Source: Streptococcus hyovaginalis DSM 12219 (GTDB lineage Bacteria; Bacillota; Bacilli; Lactobacillales; Streptococcaceae). From it: 64,000 nt of DNA. Under the pieces are notes generated by a model. That model had not been told where the DNA came from. It saw only the letters and a program-made list of their open reading frames with translations, and ran no database searches. The position numbers and the translations under genes were made by a program. Positions 47,296 through 56,526 of this stretch are shown here, one piece after another (positions within the stretch are counted from its first letter, which is position 1; each line of letters opens with the position of its first letter). The stretch is from positions 112,460 to 176,459 of the forward strand of contig NZ_ATVP01000005.1 of the NCBI RefSeq assembly GCF_000420785.1, read 5' to 3'.

Positions 47296-49185
47296 ATGAC
47301 AAATCAAGAACAATGGATTCGTTCATTTGAAGAGGCAACGGGTCGTAAACCAAGTCCCTTGGAGTTTAAAGAGGGGAAAGAAAAGGGATTTTTACAATCT
47401 GATATCCCTCAAATTGCAGGAATCGCAGAGACTTTATCTGATACACCTGATCAGAAGTATTTTGAAGATAGGGTATCAGGAAGTACGCTAGATGATCCAA
47501 ATATTGACGATTTTGAATCACAGGATCAAGGGACTTCAGCAACCGCAACTAATGCTCAAGAAGAAGCGATTTTTTATGATGTTTCGGATGATTCATACTT
47601 TGAAGCGGGTGCGGATCATACTGAAGAGGTAGCTGTGCCAGAGTCACGCCCAGAAGCATCAGAAGAGCTATTGTATGATGTCGCAGATGAGGGCTATCAA
47701 GAAGCAAAACCAGAGGTGCACATGCCAGTAGCAGCACCCAAGACACCTGATGTTAAGAGTAATGCTCCAACTTCGGCACCTAAAGCAAATTCGCGACAAG
47801 CAGAGTGGCTCCAAGCTTTTGAGCACTATGTCGGTCGTAAACCTAGTCCAGAAGAATTTAAATTAGGGAAATCCAGTGATTTCGATTTGCGCGTGATTAA
47901 TCAATTTTTAGCGAATAGGGCAAAAGTAGCTAAAAAACCACTGACTCCTATGAAGAAATATGCTTACATAGCAGGTGGCATAGCGGCCTTCTTACTGGTC
48001 GTTGGTTTTCTATTTGGCAATCATTATTACTCTAGGGAGTCTGTAGCTAAGCGCTATTTAAAGCAGTATAGTTCTAAAGTGGCTGAACGTCTTGATTATG
48101 AGGTGTGGTCTGATTCGACGAATCCTATTAAGAAATCGGAAATCAGTTATTTAGAATCAACGGATCAAAAAGCTCCTGAATTGGTTGCTTTAACAACAGG
48201 ATCATCTATGAAAGAGGTTGGACGAAAATGGTTGCTTTTCCCAGATTGGAAAGTTGCTGTTACTCCAGCTGATACGACTGTCACTACAAATACTGAGGAT
48301 ATGGACGTGATGATCAATGGCAAAAAATGGGTGCGGTCTGATTCTGACCAATTTTCAAAAGCTATTCGTCTCTATCCTGGAACTTATCAGTTCACCTTAA
48401 GTGGTAAGGTTGGTGATCAGTCTGTAGAGGCTAGTTCGAAACAAGCCCTCAGTGGCAAACAAGAGGTCTCTTTAGACATCAACTATCTATCCTTTACTGT
48501 TAATAGTAATGTTTCTGATGGTGATCTATATGTTGGTTCCAAGAAAATAGCCACACTAAAAGATGGTATGGTAGATGTTTCGAATTTGGCTGTTACAAAG
48601 AATGCTAAAATTTTTGTGCAAAAGACATTTGAAGATTCTTCTCAATTAAAATCAGAGACTTACGCTATTAAAGATTTGCAGGATGGCGATACCATTACTT
48701 TAGATGCTAAAGGCTTGTTGGATCGCGATACGGCAGATTATTTGGTCACTGCAGCCTATAATAAATTGGACTTGTATGAAGATTCGCATACCACGCCAGA
48801 TGGTTTGACAGAGATTTTCCAAGGTGGAACGGACAACAGCATGTATCAAGATGTTGTTAATATGATCGAAACCAATACGACAAATGCTAAGAATCGTCCA
48901 GCAGAGTCTATTAGTTTTGAAGATATTGATGTTACCAATGTTAAGCAAGTTGGTGCGAAAAATTATGTTATTGAATTTACGGTGGTCAATAGTTTCTACT
49001 ATGCTTATGATTCTAAGTTTAGAAACTCAGGTTTTTATGATGATAAAACTGCTTGGTCAGTGAATGCAGAGTATGTGGGGCAATCTAAGGACTCGGATTA
49101 CAGTTTTAACGATTACACCGATTATCGCATTACGGGTAAGGCCAGTGACTCTAAACTCATCAACCGTGAGGATACAGTTAACTAG
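47296..49185 (+). CDS. TcaA-like membrane protein with two GR modules
   Basis: 629 residues. The N-terminal 215 residues are cytoplasmic with the GR module twice (W7/F11/G16-R17 and W171/F175/G180-R181) and two acidic YDV motifs (AIFYDVSDDS at 91-100, LLYDVADEG at 125-133). TM about 222-241. The extracellular 385 residues resemble TcaA/YvbJ proteins (repeated domains with SVAKRYLKQY, PGTYQFTLSGK, and a final NTF2-like region). TcaA influences teicoplanin and wall-stress sensitivity in Staphylococcus; whether this one does is unknown. GGGAGG precedes the ATG. Confidence 0.78.
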   Translation: MTNQEQWIRSFEEATGRKPSPLEFKEGKEKGFLQSDIPQIAGIAETLSDTPDQKYFEDRVSGSTLDDPNIDDFESQDQGTSATATNAQEEAIFYDVSDDSYFEAGADHTEEVAVPESRPEASEELLYDVADEGYQEAKPEVHMPVAAPKTPDVKSNAPTSAPKANSRQAEWLQAFEHYVGRKPSPEEFKLGKSSDFDLRVINQFLANRAKVAKKPLTPMKKYAYIAGGIAAFLLVVGFLFGNHYYSRESVAKRYLKQYSSKVAERLDYEVWSDSTNPIKKSEISYLESTDQKAPELVALTTGSSMKEVGRKWLLFPDWKVAVTPADTTVTTNTEDMDVMINGKKWVRSDSDQFSKAIRLYPGTYQFTLSGKVGDQSVEASSKQALSGKQEVSLDINYLSFTVNSNVSDGDLYVGSKKIATLKDGMVDVSNLAVTKNAKIFVQKTFEDSSQLKSETYAIKDLQDGDTITLDAKGLLDRDTADYLVTAAYNKLDLYEDSHTTPDGLTEIFQGGTDNSMYQDVVNMIETNTTNAKNRPAESISFEDIDVTNVKQVGAKNYVIEFTVVNSFYYAYDSKFRNSGFYDDKTAWSVNAEYVGQSKDSDYSFNDYTDYRITGKASDSKLINREDTVN

Positions 49186-49321
49186 GACATTGGCGGAAAA
49201 GTAACATCATTGGAGAGTGTACCGCTAACAAAGACACTAATGGGAGCTAAAGTAAGACTCTAAACCATCGATTTTGGAGCATACTTAACTCCCTTATTTT
49301 GCATAAAAAGGAAGATGAGAG

Positions 49322-50914
49322 ATGAAAAAAGCTTTAGGTATTGATTTGGGGACAACCAACTCAGCTATGGCGATTGTTAAAGAGGGTAATCCAGAGATTA
49401 TCCCGATAGGTGCTAATGATGAGACCATTTTGAGGTCTGCTATTTATTTTTCGAAGATAAATGGTAAAAATCGTGTTTTTTATGGCAAAGATGCTATTAG
49501 CAGAGGCACAGAGATTGGCCGTATTGATCACTTCAAGAATGATTTTAAGCGAGATATGGCTCGTAATATTGAGAGCGAAGCTCTTGATCAGCAAAGGGTG
49601 AGTGCTGAGATCTTATCTGCTCTCATTTTGCATGAATTTAAATTGCGTTCGGATAAGTTGGCCATGGAAATGGGATTAGATACTATCCAAGATGCTGTGA
49701 TTACAGTTCCAGCTTACTTTACGTCTGAGCAACGGGTAGCGACTAAACGAGCGGGCAAGTTAGCTGGCTTCAATGTTTTACGGATAATCAATGAGCCCAC
49801 TGCCGCAGCCATTGCCTATGCGCATAAAAAAGGGATTGAAGGAAATGTCTTGGTATATGACCTAGGTGGAGGCACCTTTGACGTTACTGTGATGCATGTG
49901 TCCCAAAATCAGTATGACATTTTAGCGACAGATGGCAATCACCGACTTGGTGGCCTTGATTTTGATAAGCGCATGGTCAAGTTAGTCAAGGATAAATTTG
50001 AAGAGCAAGGGCTCAATATGACCATGTTGACGCCTAAAGAAGAGATGCAATTGCGCTATCAAGTAGAGAAGATGAAAATCGCCCTCTCGGTTAACGATCT
50101 TGCCTTTTATGAATTTGTCACCGAAACAGGAGAATATGGCGTTGAAGTGTCACGCTCGGAATTTGAAGTTGTCATTGCTGATTTAATTAAAGATACAGAG
50201 TTGAAAGTTGCAGAGACAGTATCGGCTGCGGGGCTCTCTTTATCTGACATAGACCACGCCATACTTGTTGGTGGTTCGACCCGTATTCCTGTTGTAAGGC
50301 AAATGATGGAGAGACTGTTAAGCAAACGTCCAGAATATGACATTAACCCAGATACTATCGTCGCAGAAGGCGCGAGTATTATTGCTGATTTGATTGTGAA
50401 CAAGGAAGTTAGCTTTAAAGAGACCAACAAGGGTGACCAACAAGATCCGTCGCAAATCGTGATTCGTGATGTGACCTCACAAGGCATAGGTATGTTGTTG
50501 AAGAAGAACCCTCGCAAGTCTTATGCTTTTGTTGGTGACTTTTTCAATAGTGTGGTGGTCCCTCGTAATACTCCAATTCCAGCTCGATTCACGAAAAAAA
50601 TTTACGCGGTAGCAGATGGGCAATCTAATTTTCAATTGCGGTTGACAGAAGGGAACTATGAGAATCCTATGAATGTGAAACCTATCTTGAAGATTGTGGA
50701 GTATTTAAGCCAAAAACGTTCTCTAGGCCAAGAGGTTGCGGAGATTCAGTTTGAATTTGATGAAGAGCAAATTATCCATATTCATGTTGTTGATGGGATC
50801 ACAAAAGCGGTGTTGAGTTCTTATCAAATCAATGCTAACATTGATACCATTGAAGAAGTTGTTGAAGAAGATTTGACAGAAGTGCAAGCTTTGTTTGATG
50901 CATTGATACTATGA
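49322..50914 (+). CDS. Hsp70-family protein lacking most of the lid
   Basis: 530 residues, much shorter than DnaK (about 607). The ATPase domain is complete: [14 protein letters not shown] (5-18), [11 protein letters not shown] (about 158-168), [13 protein letters not shown] (about 178-190) and VGGSTRIP (about 315). The linker/substrate domain ([15 protein letters not shown] onward) is present but divergent from the DnaK DVLLLDVTP linker. The C-terminal helical lid and EEVD-like tail are missing; the protein ends at ALFDALIL. It is not the housekeeping dnaK, which would sit with grpE and dnaJ. The next ORF overlaps its stop by four bases. Confidence 0.9.
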   Translation: MKKALGIDLGTTNSAMAIVKEGNPEIIPIGANDETILRSAIYFSKINGKNRVFYGKDAISRGTEIGRIDHFKNDFKRDMARNIESEALDQQRVSAEILSALILHEFKLRSDKLAMEMGLDTIQDAVITVPAYFTSEQRVATKRAGKLAGFNVLRIINEPTAAAIAYAHKKGIEGNVLVYDLGGGTFDVTVMHVSQNQYDILATDGNHRLGGLDFDKRMVKLVKDKFEEQGLNMTMLTPKEEMQLRYQVEKMKIALSVNDLAFYEFVTETGEYGVEVSRSEFEVVIADLIKDTELKVAETVSAAGLSLSDIDHAILVGGSTRIPVVRQMMERLLSKRPEYDINPDTIVAEGASIIADLIVNKEVSFKETNKGDQQDPSQIVIRDVTSQGIGMLLKKNPRKSYAFVGDFFNSVVVPRNTPIPARFTKKIYAVADGQSNFQLRLTEGNYENPMNVKPILKIVEYLSQKRSLGQEVAEIQFEFDEEQIIHIHVVDGITKAVLSSYQINANIDTIEEVVEEDLTEVQALFDALIL

Positions 50915-51450
50915 TTGATTACTACAAAGGAATTGATTTAGAAACAGGGGTAGAGCTTCCCTATTTAGCAGAGTTACGAGGAAAAATTCGTCAAGAGGAC
51001 TCTGCCAGTCAGATTTATACTGCTTTGGTGACAATAGGTGAAGAGCTAGATAATCGAGAAACCCTAGGAGAGTTTACGGAGAATAGTCGAGCATTATCAC
51101 AAGCATTGCCGACTATAAAACGCCAATTTTTAAGTGAGAAATGGAAAACGACCTATGATTATCAATTGGTTCAATATTATTTGAATCATACAACGCCTTC
51201 TCAAGTATCACAAGAGGAGCAATTGGCAACAGAGGAACAAGATATGCCAGATAGAGAGGCGCTCTTGTCATGGCCAGAAGGAAATACTGAGAGTAAACCA
51301 ATGGCAACACCCTGGTGGCATAAGTGGTTGCTACAAATTGTGATTGTCGTAGCCTTGCTAGCAATGATGGTTTTTCTGGACTTGGATACGAGTCTGGTCT
51401 TGGTTGTTCTTTTGGTAATGGTAACCATTAGTTTATTTCTCTCAAATTAG
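50911..51450 (+). CDS. Membrane-anchored partner coupled to the Hsp70
   Basis: 179 residues. The ATG overlaps the Hsp70 stop (ATGA), so synthesis is coupled. The first 130 residues are soluble and helical ([20 protein letters not shown] near the end). The last 45 residues form two hydrophobic segments ([19 protein letters not shown] and [17 protein letters not shown]), placing the N-terminal part on one face of the membrane. It has no J-domain HPD motif and no GrpE features. A tether or nucleotide-exchange/co-chaperone role is an inference from coupling only. Confidence 0.7.
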   Translation: MIDYYKGIDLETGVELPYLAELRGKIRQEDSASQIYTALVTIGEELDNRETLGEFTENSRALSQALPTIKRQFLSEKWKTTYDYQLVQYYLNHTTPSQVSQEEQLATEEQDMPDREALLSWPEGNTESKPMATPWWHKWLLQIVIVVALLAMMVFLDLDTSLVLVVLLVMVTISLFLSN

Positions 51451-51457
51451 GAGATTT

Positions 51458-52243
51458 ATGAAACAGCATACGTTAGTATTTAAGCATATTTGTTTTAAAT
51501 ATGGTTCTAAGAGTGACTTGCTTTTTAACCACTTAGATGTCACTCTAAAGACAGGAGAGGTTGTTGGTATTCTAGGAGGATCTGGGAGTGGCAAAACGAC
51601 CTTGACGGAGATTTTACTAGAGCGACTAAAACCAACTTGCCAAGAGTTTCAAATCATTGAAGATGGCCAGGTTGTGACCAATCAAAGACCGCAGTGGAGT
51701 TACGTCCCTCAGCAAAATCTATTAAGAGAGTATCTGAAGGTCAGTGATATTTTTAATGTCTATGCGGATAGTTATCTGAAAGGTCTGCCAAGTGCCGATA
51801 AGCAAGAACGTGTGAGAGCTATTGTTCAAGATCTTGGTTTGTCTGATTTTTGGCGCCAAAAGATTAGTGACCTTAGTGGCGGACAGAAAAGGCGGGTTAG
51901 TATCGGCATCGAGCTACTGAGTCCATCGCCATATTTTATTCTGGATGAGCCATCGAGTGGTTTAGACGCTTTGAGCGACCGTAATTTATTGAGGACCTTG
52001 CGTATTTTGGCCAAAACGTCTAACAAGGCGATTGTCGTCGTAACACATAACACAGAAAACTTAGCAATTTTTGATCGTTTGATTTTCTTATCTAAAGGTC
52101 TTCCTAAATTTGTAGGTACCTTTGAGGAGTTGCTTTATGAGTTTAAAACAACGGATTCTTATACGATTAGCAAGTATTTAGATTTAAATATTGCAGATAT
52201 CTATCAAGAGTTGCTAGCTTCTGGAAAAATTTATAAAATATAG
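51458..52243 (+). CDS. ABC transporter ATPase of ABCG-like type
   Basis: 261 residues. Walker A GGSGSGKTTL, Q-loop VPQQNLLREYL, signature LSGGQKRRVSIGIELL, Walker B YFILDEPSSGLDALSD, switch VVVTHNT. The signature SGGQKRRVSIGIEL is the form seen in eukaryotic ABCG proteins, unusual among bacterial ATPases. It lies eight bases after the preceding gene and pairs with the adjacent permease. Confidence 0.92.
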   Translation: MKQHTLVFKHICFKYGSKSDLLFNHLDVTLKTGEVVGILGGSGSGKTTLTEILLERLKPTCQEFQIIEDGQVVTNQRPQWSYVPQQNLLREYLKVSDIFNVYADSYLKGLPSADKQERVRAIVQDLGLSDFWRQKISDLSGGQKRRVSIGIELLSPSPYFILDEPSSGLDALSDRNLLRTLRILAKTSNKAIVVVTHNTENLAIFDRLIFLSKGLPKFVGTFEELLYEFKTTDSYTISKYLDLNIADIYQELLASGKIYKI

Positions 52244-52251
52244 GTGGGAGT

Positions 52252-53067
52252 ATGGCGGCGTTACGGTTAAGTTGGTATAAATTTAAGCATAATTACAGTG
52301 ATTTTATTAAGGTTCTAGTGGGTATCTTAGTCTTCGAAGTTTTGATCATTTATATCCAGAAGAAAGATTTTTTGGTCAATTTTGAAAATACCCGAATGAC
52401 CCTATTTTTACTTTTGTTTTCGTCTAGTCTATTGATTTTGGTTCAAAATAGTATCTACATTAGTAAAGAAAAAACTATATTAAATCGTGATTTTTTCTCT
52501 ACCTTAAGTCGGTGGTCTTTTGGTTGGGCAACCCTTTTGTTTAATGTTCTATTTACTTTTGTTGAAACGATTGTCTTTATCCTGGGTTTTCAGAGCATCA
52601 GTCAATTTTTTGATAAAGATTTGGAAACGAAAGGACAGCTTTTCGACAGTTTTTCACTGGAGATTGGGGTAACAGTTTTTCTCGTTTTTCTGTGTGCTCA
52701 TTTTACGGCCTTGGTCATCTCGGCTTTGGTGGGTGCTAGTGACATTACCTCTGTTATCTTGGCAGTTATGGTAGGCATTATGCAGTTTTCTTTGGCAGGG
52801 ACGGTTTTACAATTACCTAAGGCTATTAGGGGAATTAGCTCGGCTGTTTTTCTAAGCTATGGGCACAAGGTATTTGGCATGTCTAATGCTTTAGAAGACC
52901 AGCCCTCTGCCATGGCAAAATTTCAGGTTCCGATTCCTAAAAGCCAATTGGAACATTTTGATGCTAGTCGTGAGATGATTTTGAATCACTGGTTTTGGTT
53001 GTTAGTGCACGCAGGTCTATATGCCTTATTGTTTTTAGTTATTTTACGGTTTAAAAAGGAGAAATGA
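52252..53067 (+). CDS. ABC transporter permease (ABC2-type)
   Basis: 271 residues with about six TM helices (FIKVLVGILVFEVLIIYI, TLFLLLFSSSLLILVQNSIY, TLLFNVLFTFVETIVFILG and others). The layout matches the ABC2/ABCG membrane domain. The substrate is not predictable. It starts eight bases after the ATPase and overlaps the next gene by four bases. A single half-transporter per operon suggests a homodimeric permease. Confidence 0.88.
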   Translation: MAALRLSWYKFKHNYSDFIKVLVGILVFEVLIIYIQKKDFLVNFENTRMTLFLLLFSSSLLILVQNSIYISKEKTILNRDFFSTLSRWSFGWATLLFNVLFTFVETIVFILGFQSISQFFDKDLETKGQLFDSFSLEIGVTVFLVFLCAHFTALVISALVGASDITSVILAVMVGIMQFSLAGTVLQLPKAIRGISSAVFLSYGHKVFGMSNALEDQPSAMAKFQVPIPKSQLEHFDASREMILNHWFWLLVHAGLYALLFLVILRFKKEK

Positions 53068-53270
53068 TGACAAGAGAAGAGTGGATTAAAGAGTTTCAAG
53101 TATTGAATGGTCGCTTTCCTACAGAAGCAGAAATTCAAGCAGCATTAAGTGGAGGAACGCAAGCAGCATCAGCCAAAACTCGAAAATTTGATGCAAACTT
53201 GCTATTAAAAATAGCGATGATCATTCTAATGGCAATTTTTGGCTATATCGTTGGCTACTTGTTTGTGTGA
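53064..53270 (+). CDS. 68-residue membrane peptide with the GR module
   Basis: 68 residues: the GR module at the start (REEWIKEFQVLNGRFPTEAE; W7, F11, G16-R17), a short linker, and one TM segment (ANLLLKIAMIILMAIFGYIVGYL, about 43-65). The ATG overlaps the permease stop. The tight coupling and the shared module suggest a subunit of the same membrane complex. Too small for a family assignment. Confidence 0.75.
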   Translation: MMTREEWIKEFQVLNGRFPTEAEIQAALSGGTQAASAKTRKFDANLLLKIAMIILMAIFGYIVGYLFV

Positions 53271-53278
53271 GGTGACAG

Positions 53279-55423
53279 ATGAAACAGAAAAAATTTATCG
53301 CGGGATTACTGGTTGTCTTTTTAGTTTTTTTAGTAGCTGGTAAGTATACTCAGAGTAAATCGATGCTGAATTCCAATTATGTCTATGCAACGACAGTAAA
53401 GGATAAAAAAACAGGTAAAGAGTATCGTTATGAAGTGGAATTGATGGATGATAAAAAGGCCAAGGTGACCAAAACGGACTTGGAAACAGGCAAACAAACT
53501 GTTTTTGAAGAAGTTTACCAAGAAAAACCTGGTAAGGTGATCGCATTACCAGCAGACCGTGGCACGCGTATTCAATTAGCATCTCCGGCTTTACCATGGT
53601 CTGGAACCAAGATGGCAGTTGAGAGTAAAAACTACACGCAAGCGGATCAACAGGCTACAAGAGTAGCAACACCGCCAAAAAATACGGCTAAATCGTCTTC
53701 AACCCAAACAAAGGCATCACAAGCTGCTCAGTCTAGCCAGTCTAAAGCCTCATCATCTCAAAAAGAAAAGGATGATACTGCCAAATCTTCTGCATCATCA
53801 AGTACTGATAAAAGCACTAAGGTAAACGGAACTGCCACGACATCTAAACTTGATATTGCATCGATTGCTAAAGGAGACCTTTCTTCAATCAGCGGTTCCT
53901 ATGAGGGCGCAAATGGTGGAACACCATTTGTTTTTGCTGCGGATGGTACCGGTAGTATCAATAACATAGATGTTACTTATACTGATTTTGAGGAATCAGA
54001 TGGTATGGCAACATTTACTGCTACTGATTTTCCAGGGCAGTTCACAGTCATTCCGGCTGGTATGGCAACACCGAAAGACGTCAATGGTGGCTCTTCTACC
54101 ATTTTTGAAGCCTATGATGATGACACAAAAGACCGTATCCTCGTTTCAGGTGAAGGGTTCAATGTGATCTTCTTAGAAGATAGCAAAACAACAGCATCTT
54201 CTTCGGAATCAAAAACAGAAACGAAATCACCAAGTGAGACCAAAGCTTCAGAAGAACCTGTCCAGTTTACAGTGACTGATACTAATAATCTTACTGCTGA
54301 CAGTGCAGAAGCTATTGCTAAAGCCTTTGGTGATTGGCTGTTTGACAGCGATTATGCTAAGGATAGCGTACTTGTTCAGGCTCAAGTCGATGATACAGAT
54401 AGCAAGGTAGGCGTGGATCCTCATTTTTGGCAAATCAAAACGGAAGATGGTCCTGCACTTGCCTATCTTTATGGTCAAGAAACAGGTGCGATTAGTGATA
54501 TTGAGAGAGCTATCGTTGCTGACAAATCATCTGACGGTAAAGCCTTGGATGACAGTCGCTCCGAGTTTGATTTGACGCTTCTTGGCAATGATTTGTCCAG
54601 CTCGCAAGCAGAAGATTTCCAATCAAGTGCAGCTTTCCGACTCTACACTCTAAAAGAGGTCAAACAGCAACGATTTGATTCGACAGCTGAAGAAAGTGAA
54701 GGTTTGCTAGCTAATAGTGACCTATCAGCAGAGGAAACGACTGCAGCCATGGATTATGGTTATGTGCCTTTCTATGAGAAAAAAGTAGATCATGCGAAAC
54801 CAAGCTATCAAATCGTCTTAGCATCAAATGGTAAAGTCTACTATGTCACAGATTATCGTATAACAGATAAACCAGCAGAAACCTATGAACTAGCACCAAA
54901 TGATATGCAAAAAGCCTATCAAGGCTTGTTAGAAGAATTGGGTGACGAAAAAGAAATTAGCACGTCATCTGAGAGCAAGTCTAGCGCGTCATCTGCAAAT
55001 TCTGCTAGCTCTGACACTGCCAGTGAGTCTGAAACGCAAACGGAAACAACAGATGGGATATTTCCACCAGAATTAATCGGTGAATGGGTCAATACTAATC
55101 CAGATGATTTTGATACCAAAGTGGTTTTTGCTGCTGATGGCACAGTGACAAAATTTTATGATGATGGTACAACGCAAACAAACATGATTTCTAAAGTTTC
55201 TAAGGTTGAAAAAGTCAGTGACACTCACTATCGTTTTGTTGATTACGATTCGATTGCTGGTATTACAAAAAGCAACATTGGTGGAGCGGGATTTGACGCT
55301 GAGTTTGGCTTTACCTTGGATGGCAATAGTCTAGCTTATGGCCAATGGATTCGCGAAATAGGGGCAGATTTTGATCCTGAAAATGATCGCTATAACGAAA
55401 TGGTACAGTTTACTAAAGAATAA
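53279..55423 (+). CDS. Large extracytoplasmic protein, paralogue of the next gene
   Basis: 714 residues. An N-terminal hydrophobic segment (5-24) anchors or exports it. Then: a domain (27-125) also in the next protein (KDKKTGKEYRYEVELMDDKK); a Ser/Lys/Gln-rich linker (about 130-190); a module near 192-300 (ISGSYEGANGGTPFVFAADG); a second Ser-rich linker; the core domain with AIAKAFGDWLFDSDYAKDSV; another Ser linker; and a lipocalin-like C-terminus (about 605-714, ELIGEWVNTNPDDFDTKVVF). The ISGSYEGANGG/GEWVNTNP units look like repeats of one fold. No enzymatic motif. Confidence 0.75.
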   Translation: MKQKKFIAGLLVVFLVFLVAGKYTQSKSMLNSNYVYATTVKDKKTGKEYRYEVELMDDKKAKVTKTDLETGKQTVFEEVYQEKPGKVIALPADRGTRIQLASPALPWSGTKMAVESKNYTQADQQATRVATPPKNTAKSSSTQTKASQAAQSSQSKASSSQKEKDDTAKSSASSSTDKSTKVNGTATTSKLDIASIAKGDLSSISGSYEGANGGTPFVFAADGTGSINNIDVTYTDFEESDGMATFTATDFPGQFTVIPAGMATPKDVNGGSSTIFEAYDDDTKDRILVSGEGFNVIFLEDSKTTASSSESKTETKSPSETKASEEPVQFTVTDTNNLTADSAEAIAKAFGDWLFDSDYAKDSVLVQAQVDDTDSKVGVDPHFWQIKTEDGPALAYLYGQETGAISDIERAIVADKSSDGKALDDSRSEFDLTLLGNDLSSSQAEDFQSSAAFRLYTLKEVKQQRFDSTAEESEGLLANSDLSAEETTAAMDYGYVPFYEKKVDHAKPSYQIVLASNGKVYYVTDYRITDKPAETYELAPNDMQKAYQGLLEELGDEKEISTSSESKSSASSANSASSDTASESETQTETTDGIFPPELIGEWVNTNPDDFDTKVVFAADGTVTKFYDDGTTQTNMISKVSKVEKVSDTHYRFVDYDSIAGITKSNIGGAGFDAEFGFTLDGNSLAYGQWIREIGADFDPENDRYNEMVQFTKE

Positions 55424-55432
55424 GAGTGATTT

Positions 55433-56473
55433 ATGTCTAAACATCAAAAATTATTGGCTAGTTTGCTGCTGTTAGCCTTCTTCTTAGGCCTACTAGCGGG
55501 TCGCTACCGTCAACAATTGATTTTAAAAGATCCAGCTAAAGCTTACCAAGTGACGACAGAGGATAAGCAGACTGGGGAAGAGGTTCTTTTCCAAGTGCAG
55601 CGTTTTGATGATCAGCGCATAAAAATCCAGCTATCTACTGGTGAGGTTTTTGCTAGTCAGATTACGGACAAGCGTGAAAATGGTGCTTGGGTGATTGAAT
55701 TGCCAGACAATGGTGGCAAGTTAGCCCTCCAGCAGAGTCTTTTGCCATGGAAGGAAGCCCAGTTAGGGATTTTGACATCAGAAAAATACCGTACCGTTGA
55801 TAATACCTCTAAGGTAGTCATGGTATCAGAGCCGAATTCTCTGGAAACCAATGATTTAACGGAAAATCAACCTAAGTCAGCAACAACTGTTCGCACAAAA
55901 TTAAACTTGAATGCCAAGGCTATTGACCAAGTGATAGAAGCATTTGGCAAATGGCTATATGACAGTTCCTATGGTCGTGATGCAGTCGTCGTTAGAGGCT
56001 CTTTCAATGATCTTTCAGAATCAATAGGAGAGCCCGTCAGCGTACAGGCTTTCAAGGTGGATAATCTCACCGTTTTCGCAGGATTGTCGGGTGATGATAT
56101 GACCGGTTTTGATAATTTGGATCATCAGATTCAATCCTACTCGACTAGTTTGCTTGACCTTAACCTAAAAGGGAAGACATTGGCTGATTTCCAGACAAAA
56201 GCAGCTTTTCGTGTTTACTATCATCCGTCTGGGCATCATTATTATGCAAGTGTAAAAGAAGAAAAAGAGCGCTTAGTGAGAACGAGTTATGCTGATTTCT
56301 ACCAGAACCAAGTGGATGATCAGGAAGATAGCCTCCACATCGTACTAGCCAATAATGGGCGTGTGTACTATGCAAAGGAGTATGGGTTAGCTAGCTCAGT
56401 TACATATACCGAGGCTCCTTCTGAAATGCAAAGCGTTTATAACGACTTGCTCGGAAAGGCTAAGACAGACTAA
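55433..56473 (+). CDS. Extracytoplasmic protein, short paralogue
   Basis: 346 residues: N-terminal TM (about 6-24), the same first domain as its neighbour (TEDKQTGEEVLFQVQRFDDQ) and the same core domain (VIEAFGKWLYDSSYGRDAV, YYASVKEEKERLV, HIVLANNGRVYYAKEYGL). It lacks the extra modules and Ser-rich linkers of the 714-residue paralogue, so it looks like the minimal form. Last gene of the cluster; no clear terminator follows before the valine T-box promoter. Confidence 0.78.
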   Translation: MSKHQKLLASLLLLAFFLGLLAGRYRQQLILKDPAKAYQVTTEDKQTGEEVLFQVQRFDDQRIKIQLSTGEVFASQITDKRENGAWVIELPDNGGKLALQQSLLPWKEAQLGILTSEKYRTVDNTSKVVMVSEPNSLETNDLTENQPKSATTVRTKLNLNAKAIDQVIEAFGKWLYDSSYGRDAVVVRGSFNDLSESIGEPVSVQAFKVDNLTVFAGLSGDDMTGFDNLDHQIQSYSTSLLDLNLKGKTLADFQTKAAFRVYYHPSGHHYYASVKEEKERLVRTSYADFYQNQVDDQEDSLHIVLANNGRVYYAKEYGLASSVTYTEAPSEMQSVYNDLLGKAKTD

Positions 56474-56526
56474 TATTACGGATTCCATAGGTTGTTAAAA
56501 GCATTGCCCATAAGTTAACCCTACCA

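Noticed and set aside
50107..50517. 136-residue minus-strand frame inside the Hsp70 gene
   Set aside because: Antisense of the well-supported Hsp70 coding region, no ribosome binding site.
49322..50914. Calling the Hsp70 the housekeeping dnaK
   Set aside because: It lacks the lid and the conserved linker and is not beside grpE or dnaJ; dnaK is expected elsewhere.
46216..56473. Type VII secretion or sortase locus
   Set aside because: No WXG100, FtsK/EssC, LPXTG or sortase motif in any of the nine proteins.
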